A stretch of 14,574 bases of DNA from Firmicutes bacterium UBA3738 (lineage in GTDB: Bacteria; Bacillota; Clostridia; Peptostreptococcales; Anaerovoracaceae): positions 1 to 14,574 of the forward strand of contig DFGY01000010.1 of assembly GCA_002372505.1 (NCBI GenBank), written 5' to 3'. Below the pieces are notes generated by a model. The model saw nothing but the letters and a program-made list of their open reading frames with translations. It searched no databases and had not been told where the DNA came from. How positions within the stretch are numbered: the stretch's first letter is position 1; each line of letters starts with the position of its first letter. Below are positions 6,941-13,106 of the stretch, one piece after another. Made by a program: the position numbers and the translations under genes.

Positions 6941-8014
6941 TCACACTTCCACGACCCAGCCGTAAGGATCTTCTGCGTCACCCACCTGGATTGCCAGGAG
7001 CGAATCGTAAAGTTCCTTGGCCATGGGGCCTGTCTTGAAATCGTTTATAATCATTTCCTTGTCCTTGTACTGAAGTTTTCCAACCGGTGATACAACTGCC
7101 GCCGTCCCCGTTCCGAAGGCTTCGTCCAGCTTGCCGGCGTCAAAAGCTTCGCAGATTTCGTCTATGGAAAGTTTTCTTTCTTCTACCTTCCAGCCTTTGT
7201 CCGTAGCCAGCTGAATTACCGAAGAGCGGGTTACTCCCGGAAGAATCGTGCCGTCCAGAGGAGCGGTAATGATGGTTCCATCGATTACGAACATCATGTT
7301 CATGGAGCCAACTTCTTCAACATATTTCTTTTCGATTCCATCCAGCCAGAGGACCTGGGTGAATCCCTTTTCCTCAGCGATCTTGGCAGCCTTCAGGCTT
7401 CCGGCGTAGTTGCCGCCGGTCTTGGCATAGCCCATTCCGCCCTTCGCCGCTCTAATGTATTCGTCCTCCACGTAAATGCTTACCGGGTTGATTCCTTCCG
7501 GATAATATGCACCCGAAGGTGAAGTGATAATAAAGAAGACATATTCGTCCGATGGATGAACTCCCAGGCTCGGTGTGGTTGCCACCATTGCAGGTCTCAG
7601 CACCAGAGAAGTCCCTTCAGCGTGAGGCGCCCAGTCGCGGTCCATGTCCACGATTATCTTAATGGATTCCACGAACATCTCCTCGTCCATAGGTGGCATG
7701 CACATACGGTCGCAGGAATTGTTCCATCTCTTGGCATTATCGTAAGGTCTGAAGAGCAGCATGCGGTCATCCTTGGTCCTGTAAGATTTCATACCTTCGA
7801 ATATCTCCTGACCATAATGAAGACCCATTGCCGCCGGGTGGAATCTAAGATCCTCCAGGGGCTTAATCTCCGCATCGTGCCAACCCTTATCCGGCGAATA
7901 ATTCATGATGAACATATGATCCGAAAAATAGTTGCCGAAGCCCAGGGTTCCTGCAGCCTCCTGCTCCAGGGGCTTCGCCATCGGTGTCATTGTCCTTGTG
8001 ATTTTCACATCCAT
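6941..8014 (-). CDS. ilvE: Branched-chain amino acid aminotransferase (PLP, fold type IV)
   Basis: Interconverts valine, leucine and isoleucine with their 2-keto acids, using glutamate/2-oxoglutarate and pyridoxal phosphate in the cytoplasm. At 357 residues it has the size of the longer, eukaryote/Bacillus-type BCAT subgroup. Visible features: LHYGQEIFEGMKSYR (66-80) with the substrate-site region, FRPYDNAKRWNNSCDRM (88-104), the PLP Schiff-base lysine Lys198 in AKTGGNYAGSL, and the cofactor-contacting Glu234 in EEVGSMNMMF; TRSSVIQLA (262-270) holds the phosphate-binding segment. All key residues are present. AGGAGG lies 10 nt before the ATG. It is first in an operon with the amino-acid symporter and is transcribed away from panB, whose substrate (2-ketoisovalerate) it can produce from valine. 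No other ilv/leu genes are in the window. Confidence 0.95.
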   Translation of the reverse strand: MDVKITRTMTPMAKPLEQEAAGTLGFGNYFSDHMFIMNYSPDKGWHDAEIKPLEDLRFHPAAMGLHYGQEIFEGMKSYRTKDDRMLLFRPYDNAKRWNNSCDRMCMPPMDEEMFVESIKIIVDMDRDWAPHAEGTSLVLRPAMVATTPSLGVHPSDEYVFFIITSPSGAYYPEGINPVSIYVEDEYIRAAKGGMGYAKTGGNYAGSLKAAKIAEEKGFTQVLWLDGIEKKYVEEVGSMNMMFVIDGTIITAPLDGTILPGVTRSSVIQLATDKGWKVEERKLSIDEICEAFDAGKLDEAFGTGTAAVVSPVGKLQYKDKEMIINDFKTGPMAKELYDSLLAIQVGDAEDPYGWVVEV

Positions 8015-8062
8015 TTTTTAGTAACCTCCTAATAGAATATAAAAATAATTGCTTGAATGTTT

Positions 8063-8090
8063 ACTATAGTTTTAACATACTCCCGCCCAA
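8063..8090 (-). promoter_or_regulatory. Possible ilvE promoter
   Basis: Minus strand TTGGGC and TATAGT (8063-8068) with a 16-nt spacer, about 50 bp upstream of ilvE. The -10 box is good and the -35 box weak; an 8-bp palindrome surrounds the -35 region, so transcription may be controlled there. Confidence 0.4.
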
Positions 8091-8097
8091 TGTTAAA
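8071..8097. promoter_or_regulatory. Palindromic operator candidate at the ilvE promoter
   Basis: TTTAACAT (8071-8078) and its exact complement ATGTTAAA (8090-8097) separated by 11 nt that are GC-rich. It covers the spacer and -35 region of the proposed ilvE promoter. The arms do not match the CodY box, and I do not recognise the regulator. Confidence 0.5.
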
Positions 8098-8121
8098 GTA
8101 AAGATAATAAAAATCCATCTA

Positions 8122-8141
8122 CTATGAACAATCCTTCATAG
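8122..8141. repeat. Short palindrome abutting the 26-nt repeat
   Basis: CTATGAA and TTCATAG, a perfect 7-bp stem with a 6-nt loop, ends exactly where the 26-nt repeat begins. It has no U-run and does not lie at a gene end. The other repeat copy lacks it. Confidence 0.5.
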
Positions 8142-8167
8142 CGTTTCACGGGGACAGGCTTTTTGTT
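8142..8167 (+). repeat. 26-nt intergenic repeat, copy 2
   Basis: Exact match to copy 1 (5477-5502) in opposite orientation. In this copy GTTTCAC occurs twice (8143-8149 and 8165-8171), 22 bp apart, and no hairpin partner for GGACAGGC is present, unlike copy 1. Confidence 0.75.
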
Positions 8168-8207
8168 TCACTTGGTTCGACACCGTCGCATAGACTTATG
8201 CTTGCCA

Positions 8208-8438
8208 TTTTCAGCGCTAAATCTCAAAAAAATGCTCCTATTAGGACAACTTTTACGTTTTCTCAAATTACTTTTTTATCATTCGAGCAAAATTATTTAC
8301 TATAGAGAACTCAGTGTTTATATGTCAAACATTTTCTTCTTTATAATATCCATGTTGTGGTAATGATAATAGTTTATGTATGCTGTTCTGCGCAGAGTTG
8401 TCCTAAATGACTTATTTTTTGAAAAAAAGGCGCTGAAA
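8208..8438. mobile_element. MITE-like element or remnant with ~44-bp imperfect terminal inverted repeats
   Basis: Left arm 8208-8251 and right arm 8396-8438 are imperfect inverted repeats. The outer TTTCAGCGC and inner TTAGGACAACT segments match exactly, and the A-rich middle (TCAAAAAA) matches closely. The 144 bp between them are AT-rich, with no gene or domain. Size and layout fit a miniature transposable element or the joined ends of a deleted insertion sequence. Target-site duplications are not obvious, and I cannot name a family. A large stem-loop RNA is the other possibility. Confidence 0.45.
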
Positions 8439-8522
8439 GCTATCTCCTCCATCATTCTAGTACAGATATTGTAACCCTTCGGCTATGAGTAAAAAGTATC
8501 GGTGGCATGAGGTATTTTTCGG

Positions 8523-8550
8523 TTTACATTTCACCCCAGATTCATATAAT
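8523..8550 (+). promoter_or_regulatory. Probable panB promoter
   Basis: TTTACA (8523-8528), 16-nt spacer, TATAAT (8545-8550), about 45 bp upstream of the panB start. A strong -10 and near-consensus -35 box; the leader ends in AAAGGAGA (8579-8586), about 10 nt before the ATG. Confidence 0.65.
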
Positions 8551-8595
8551 TAAAGAAACACACTTATTCACTTACTTGAAAGGAGATATATTAAA

Positions 8596-9438
8596 ATGGC
8601 AAAAAAGAAAATGTCCATTCTCGACTTTAAGAAATACAAAGAGGAAGGGAAAAAATTTACGTACGTTACTGCTTACGATTACACTATGGCTTCCATCATC
8701 AACGACAGTGAGACTGAGGTTATTCTCGTGGGCGACTCACTGGGAATGATCATGCTGGGCTACGCAGGCACAACTGCAGTAACTATGGAAGACATGATCC
8801 ACCACACGAGACCTGTTGTAAAGGGCGCGCCCGACACCTTCATCATCGGAGACATGCCTTTCGGCAGCTACAACGAGAGCATCGAGCAGGCCATCAGAAA
8901 CTGCTCCCGCCTCATGAAGGAAACAGGCTGCGACGCCATCAAACTGGAAGGCGGAGCAGACTACGCAGAGACTATCAAGGCCATCGTTAAAGCCGGCGTT
9001 CCCGTTTGCGGTCACATCGGCCTCACACCTCAGACCACTTCATCACTGGGCGGCTTCAAGGTTCAGGGCGGCACACCGGAATCTGCAAAGAAGCTCATCG
9101 ATGACGCCAAGGCTCTGGAAGAAGCCGGCTGCTTCGGTATCGTCCTGGAATGCGTACCAACTGTTGTAGGCGAGGCAGTAAGTAAGGCTGTAAGCATTCC
9201 TATTATGGGAATCGGTGCCGGCCCGGGCGTTGACTGCCAGGTGCAGGTAACTCAGGATATGCTGGGAATGTACGGCGACTTCAAACCGAAGCATGCAAAA
9301 TTCTACGCCGAAGTCCGCAAGGTAATGGTAGACGCGCTGAACGAATTCCACAAAGAGACACAGGACGGTTCCTTCCCGACGGAAGAAAACTCCTTCAACA
9401 AACAGGTTGACCTGTCATCCATCTACGGCGGAAAATAA
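8596..9438 (+). CDS. panB: 3-methyl-2-oxobutanoate hydroxymethyltransferase (ketopantoate hydroxymethyltransferase)
   Basis: First enzyme of pantothenate (coenzyme A) synthesis: it moves a one-carbon unit from 5,10-methylene-tetrahydrofolate to 2-ketoisovalerate, giving ketopantoate. The 280-residue barrel protein has all signature segments: VTAYDYTMA (24-32), metal-binding Asp47 in VGDSLG and Asp86 in DMPFGSY, KLEGGADY (116-123, Glu118), GHIGLTPQ (139-146), the catalytic Glu185 in VLECVP, and the IGAGPGVDCQVQV active-site loop near 205-220. Length is typical. It stands alone here: panC, panD and ketopantoate reductase are not in the window, and a terminator follows directly. It is divergent from ilvE, which can supply its substrate. 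The start is supported by AAAGGAGA and a promoter. Confidence 0.95.
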   Translation: MAKKKMSILDFKKYKEEGKKFTYVTAYDYTMASIINDSETEVILVGDSLGMIMLGYAGTTAVTMEDMIHHTRPVVKGAPDTFIIGDMPFGSYNESIEQAIRNCSRLMKETGCDAIKLEGGADYAETIKAIVKAGVPVCGHIGLTPQTTSSLGGFKVQGGTPESAKKLIDDAKALEEAGCFGIVLECVPTVVGEAVSKAVSIPIMGIGAGPGVDCQVQVTQDMLGMYGDFKPKHAKFYAEVRKVMVDALNEFHKETQDGSFPTEENSFNKQVDLSSIYGGK

Positions 9439-9471
9439 ATTTTAATCGAGAATTCGATTCGCAAATAAAAC

Positions 9472-9501
9472 AGCGGCCGCGCACAACCCCGCGCAGCCGC
9501 T
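9472..9501. terminator. Bidirectional terminator between panB and the DUF523 gene
   Basis: AGCGGC-C-GCGC and GCGC-A-GCCGCT form a 10-bp GC-rich stem with one internal mismatch and an 8-nt loop. T-rich tails follow on both strands (TATTTTATTT on plus, TGTTTTATTT on minus). It lies 33 bp after panB and 3 bp after the minus-strand gene's stop, serving both convergent genes. Confidence 0.85.
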
Positions 9502-9504
9502 ATT

Positions 9505-9936
9505 TTATTTAATCTCCTCTTCGCTAATCACTTTTATCCCGGCTTCCTCCAGCATTTCCACTGCCAGACCTCGGCCGGATACTTTATTGCCCGTAAATGT
9601 ACCGTCATATACCCGCTTTGAGCCGCAGGATGGACTGCCTTCTTTCATAATGGCAAAGGCGACGTCATGTTCCTTTGCCAGACGAACTGCCTCACGGGCG
9701 CCGCGAATATATGCATCCGTCACATCGTTGCCCTCCGCATTTATCACTTTATCACCGACTCTCTCCGCCGGAGGCCTGGGTACGGAAAGTCCGCCGAAGA
9801 CCTCAGGGCACACAGGAACAAGCCTGCCCTCTTCCTTCCACCTTAGGAAAGTCGGATGAACGCAAGCCTTCTCCTTACCATCATACCTGACAGCACACCC
9901 GCCATATAGACATTGACTAACAAGTATTTTCTTCAT
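9505..9936 (-). CDS. DUF523 family protein
   Basis: A 143-residue soluble protein matching the whole DUF523 domain, whose biochemical role is not established. Visible conserved pieces are CLYGGCAVRYDG (9-20), VPVCPEVFGGLSVPRPPAER (40-59) and EGSPSCGS (99-106). Five cysteines (9, 14, 25, 43, 104) fall mostly in conserved motifs, which suggests a metal, an iron-sulfur cluster or thiol chemistry, though none is proven here. The start codon shares one base with the stop of the upstream AIR-synthase-like gene (TAATG), so translation of the two should be coupled, hinting at a joint role. A terminator follows immediately. Confidence 0.85.
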   Translation of the reverse strand: MKKILVSQCLYGGCAVRYDGKEKACVHPTFLRWKEEGRLVPVCPEVFGGLSVPRPPAERVGDKVINAEGNDVTDAYIRGAREAVRLAKEHDVAFAIMKEGSPSCGSKRVYDGTFTGNKVSGRGLAVEMLEEAGIKVISEEEIK

Positions 9937-10919
9937 TACACCGCTTTATATATCTCGTCTGCGCTGGGGGGATCTATTTCCCTCCCATCGGTAAACCTCA
10001 CTCCGTGCTCCTTGCTCTCCACGGTGCCGATGCAGGTAGCCTTTATTCCTGCCACCTCAAGCTTCTTAATCATCTCGTCCTTCTTTTCCGCTGCGCAGGC
10101 AATCATCATGCTGCCGCTGGATATGAGCCTGAGATAATTAAGATCCAGGTATTCGCAGATTTTCTTCGTAATAGGACTGACGGGAATGGCGCTTTCGTCA
10201 ATGCTGGCGCCCAGGCCGCTAATGGTGCACATTTCCCAGACACCGCCCAGGATACCGCCTTCCGTAACGTCGTGCATGCCGTGAGTACCTACGCTGCCTG
10301 CGATAATGCCGTCATTCACAACGCTGACCTGATTGATCATAGCCTTGGCTTCAGCGATTTCCTCAGGGCTCAGCACCGCGGAAAGGTCCCGCTCCCCGGC
10401 GATAATTCCCGTGCCTTCTATTCCGGCGTTCTTCGTAATAATTATCACATCTCCCTCGCGCATGTCCGTTGCGCTCTGAGAATATCCTTTAACCGCTCTG
10501 CCGATGGCCGTGGAAACGAGAATGGGCTGGTTCACCGCCCGGGTGATCTCAGTGTGGCCGCCGATGATTTCAACTCCGATTTCCTCGCTGGCGCGTCCGG
10601 CCTGCTCCATCATGACTTCGATTTGCTCCGCCGTTGTGCCTTCGGGAAGAAGGGCTGCCAGCATGAGTCCTACAGGCTCTATTCCGTTTGAAGCAATGTC
10701 GTTGCAGGAAACGTGAATGGCCAGATGACCGATGTCCTCAATAGATGCGGTAATAGGGTCCGTGGAAAGGACGCATTCATACTCGCCGTAATCCATGACG
10801 GCGCAGTCCTCGCCAATGCCCGGCCTTACGATTACCTCGTCTCTTCTGTATGTAAGCTTGTCGAAAACAATGGCTTTCAACAAATCACTATCAAGTTTCC
10901 CAATTGGTAATTTGCTCAT
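9936..10919 (-). CDS. AIR synthase-related (PurM/HypE-like) protein
   Basis: A 327-residue member of the PurM/SelD/ThiL/HypE superfamily, enzymes that use ATP to activate an oxygen or amide group. Family pieces: GIGEDCAVMD (34-43), STDP (52-55), HLAIHVSCNDIASNGIEPV (65-83) and GGHTE (120-124), all in the ATP-binding half; the second half carries SVGTHGMHDVTEGG and LISSGSMMIA. It resembles HypE most, but the C-terminus ends in IYKAV and lacks the cysteine tail that HypE needs to carry carbamoyl/cyanide for hydrogenase. No hyp or purine genes are nearby, so the reaction is unknown. AAGGA lies about 8 nt before the ATG. Its stop overlaps the DUF523 start by one base. Confidence 0.85.
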   Translation of the reverse strand: MSKLPIGKLDSDLLKAIVFDKLTYRRDEVIVRPGIGEDCAVMDYGEYECVLSTDPITASIEDIGHLAIHVSCNDIASNGIEPVGLMLAALLPEGTTAEQIEVMMEQAGRASEEIGVEIIGGHTEITRAVNQPILVSTAIGRAVKGYSQSATDMREGDVIIITKNAGIEGTGIIAGERDLSAVLSPEEIAEAKAMINQVSVVNDGIIAGSVGTHGMHDVTEGGILGGVWEMCTISGLGASIDESAIPVSPITKKICEYLDLNYLRLISSGSMMIACAAEKKDEMIKKLEVAGIKATCIGTVESKEHGVRFTDGREIDPPSADEIYKAV

Positions 10920-11026
10920 TTTATTTTCCTTCCCGATCCTTTTTTGGACAATATCATCGCAAACAATATATGTCTTTTTTCAATTCATATGTGCTACGCA
11001 TCAGCCAATACTCAGATACATTTCAC

Positions 11027-11055
11027 ATTATAAGCATATCACATTTCCGCGCCCA
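11027..11055 (-). promoter_or_regulatory. Possible promoter of the AIR-synthase-like/DUF523 operon
   Basis: Minus strand TATAAT (11027-11032) with TGGGCG 17 nt upstream. The -10 box is perfect; the -35 box matches only three of six positions. It would give a leader of about 100 nt, in the 165-bp gap after ligA. Confidence 0.35.
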
Positions 11056-11084
11056 TGCTTAGGACAGTAATGTGTACAATACAA

Positions 11085-13040
11085 TTAAACGCTGATGCCG
11101 TGTTCCCGGCAAAATTCCTCTTCCGTAACAATGGGAATCCCCAGCTCATTCGCCTTTTTATTTTTCGATGAGGAAGAAGTGGCGTCGTTGTTTATAAGGG
11201 CTGTGGTCTTGGCGCTGACTGAACCGGCCACCTTGCCGCCCCGATCTTCGATTATTTTCTGAAGCTCCTTCCGGTTGCCAAAGTGCTCCAGGGATCCGGT
11301 AATTACAAAGGTCATGCCTGCCATGTCCTGCTCTGCCATCTCCCCGGCCTCCTCGAATGTAATCTCTTCTACAATGCGCCGAACTCTGGCGCGGCTATCC
11401 TCACTTCCGAAGAATGAAACAAATGCACCTGCCAGCACTTCCCCTACTCCGTCGATTTCCATGAGTTCCTCCTTGGTAAGGGAAATGATTTTCTCCCAGT
11501 CTCCCTTGCAGTGTCTGGAAATCATTCCGGCGTTGGCGCTGCCTATTCCGGGAATGCCAAGGGAATAAAGCAGGCGGGCCGGCGTCGTGAGCCTTGCCTT
11601 GTTCACGGCGGCAATGAGATTCTCGTAGGACTTTTCACCCATGCCTTCCATGGCGGCAATCTCGTCGTGATACCTTTCAAGTTTGAAAAAATCCGCCTCT
11701 TCCTTTATGAATCCCGCTCCGGAAAGTTTATCGATGGTTTGCTCGGAGAGCCCCTCAATATTCAGGGCATCCCGGCTGACGAAAAGTGAGAAGGACTTCG
11801 TCCTCTTGGCCGGGCAGGCAGAATTATCGCAAACCAAAACCTTAACGTCGCCATCCTGCTTGACCCGGGCCGGCATGCCGCATGCCGGGCAAGCTTCCGG
11901 TAGCTGAACGTTACCGCTGCCCGTCAGATTCTCGGCAATCTGGGGAATAATCATGTTGGCCTTGTATACCGTCACCGTGTCACCGATGCCCAGCTTCAAA
12001 TCTTCCATAATGCTGACGTTGTGCAGGGAAGCCCGGCTCACGGTGGTTCCTTCCAGCTCAACCGGGTCGAAGATGGCGATAGGATTTATAAGTCCCGTCC
12101 TCGATGGGCTCCATTCTATTTCCTTGAGCACGGTCTCCTTTATTTCATCACGCCACTTAAATGCAATGGCATCTCTGGGGAATTTGGCCGTCACTCCCAG
12201 TGAGCGGCCGTATTCTATGTCGTCAAAAATCAGCACCAGTCCGTCGGAAGGCTCGTCCTTTCCCTCTATGGCTCCGGCGAAATAATCTATGGCCTCTTCA
12301 ATATTCTCAGCCGTTACTTTCCTGTATTCCACAACATCGAAGCCCTGGGCCGCCATCCACTTAAACTGCTCTTCCCGGAAGGCGTGTCCCTCCGGATCTG
12401 CGGCCAGGGAGAATGCAGTAAAGTGCACATTCCTCTGGGCTGTGATTTCGTTGTTCAGCTGTCTCACGGAGCCGCTGCAAAGATTTCTCGGGTTCTTGTA
12501 CTTGGCCTCGGCGTCGGGAATTTCTTCGTTTATCCTGTTAAATTCCGAGTAGCTGATGGTGGCCTCTCCTCTGAGGATCACCTGATCCTTGCAGGGTATC
12601 CTTGCAGGAAGGTTGGCGAAAACACGGGCGTTGTTTGTAATGACTTCGCCTATTTCACCATTGCCACGGGTCACGGCCTTTGCCAGCTCACCATTCTCAT
12701 AAGTGAGTACAACCGTGAGTCCATCCAGCTTCCAGGAGAGAAGACCCTCCTTATCTCCCAGCCAGCCCTTTAGCTCTGATGCTTCCTTGGTTTTGTCAAG
12801 GGAAAGCATTTTGCTCGGGTGGGCTTCCTTGGGAAGCTCGGAAAGAGTCTCATATCCAACCTGCTGAGTCGGGCTGCCGGACAGGACGATGCCCGTCTCC
12901 GCCTCGAGAGCCGAGAGCTCATCGTAAAGGCTGTCGTACTCATAGTTTGACATGATTTCTTCGCTGTCCCGGTAATATGCTGCTGCCGCCTTACTCAGTA
13001 CAGCGACCAGTTCCTTCATTCTCTCTTTTTTATTTTCCAT
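11085..13040 (-). CDS. ligA: NAD-dependent DNA ligase
   Basis: Seals nicks in duplex DNA, using NAD as AMP donor, in replication and repair. Length is 651 residues, slightly short for LigA (about 670). Domains in order: NAD-binding Ia helices (1-60, with YYRDSEEIMSNYEYDSLYDEL), the adenylation domain with AMP-accepting Lys104 in KLDG, the OB fold (about 310-380), a four-cysteine zinc finger (Cys384, 387, 404, 409), helix-hairpin-helix repeats (about 420-560) and a C-terminal BRCT domain (about 570-651, TFVITGSLEHFGNRKEL). The motif after the adenylation core reads NPRNLCSGSVRQL, where most LigA proteins have NPRNAAAGSLRQL. The gene follows pcrA by 66 bp on the same strand, a common arrangement in Firmicutes; the ribosome binding site (GGGCGG) is weak, which suggests expression depends on transcription from pcrA. 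Confidence 0.95.
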   Translation of the reverse strand: MENKKERMKELVAVLSKAAAAYYRDSEEIMSNYEYDSLYDELSALEAETGIVLSGSPTQQVGYETLSELPKEAHPSKMLSLDKTKEASELKGWLGDKEGLLSWKLDGLTVVLTYENGELAKAVTRGNGEIGEVITNNARVFANLPARIPCKDQVILRGEATISYSEFNRINEEIPDAEAKYKNPRNLCSGSVRQLNNEITAQRNVHFTAFSLAADPEGHAFREEQFKWMAAQGFDVVEYRKVTAENIEEAIDYFAGAIEGKDEPSDGLVLIFDDIEYGRSLGVTAKFPRDAIAFKWRDEIKETVLKEIEWSPSRTGLINPIAIFDPVELEGTTVSRASLHNVSIMEDLKLGIGDTVTVYKANMIIPQIAENLTGSGNVQLPEACPACGMPARVKQDGDVKVLVCDNSACPAKRTKSFSLFVSRDALNIEGLSEQTIDKLSGAGFIKEEADFFKLERYHDEIAAMEGMGEKSYENLIAAVNKARLTTPARLLYSLGIPGIGSANAGMISRHCKGDWEKIISLTKEELMEIDGVGEVLAGAFVSFFGSEDSRARVRRIVEEITFEEAGEMAEQDMAGMTFVITGSLEHFGNRKELQKIIEDRGGKVAGSVSAKTTALINNDATSSSSKNKKANELGIPIVTEEEFCREHGISV

Positions 13041-13106
13041 TTTACCGCCCGGCCGTAATCAAACGGCAATTATTTACTATACACATCAAAAATATCCCGG
13101 TCTTGC

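Noticed and set aside
8163..8363. 66-codon plus-strand frame
   Set aside because: Starts with TTG in a repeat, covers the MITE-like element, has no ribosome binding site and a low-complexity hydrophobic composition from AT-rich DNA.
10005..10691. 228-codon plus-strand frame
   Set aside because: Full antisense shadow of the AIR-synthase-like gene, whose conserved motifs define the true strand.
9936..10919. Calling the gene hypE
   Set aside because: The required C-terminal cysteine tail is absent and no other hydrogenase maturation genes are present.
13052..13067. GCCGT/ACGGC hairpin in the pcrA-ligA gap
   Set aside because: Only five base pairs with a six-base loop and no U-run; too weak to call a terminator or regulatory RNA.
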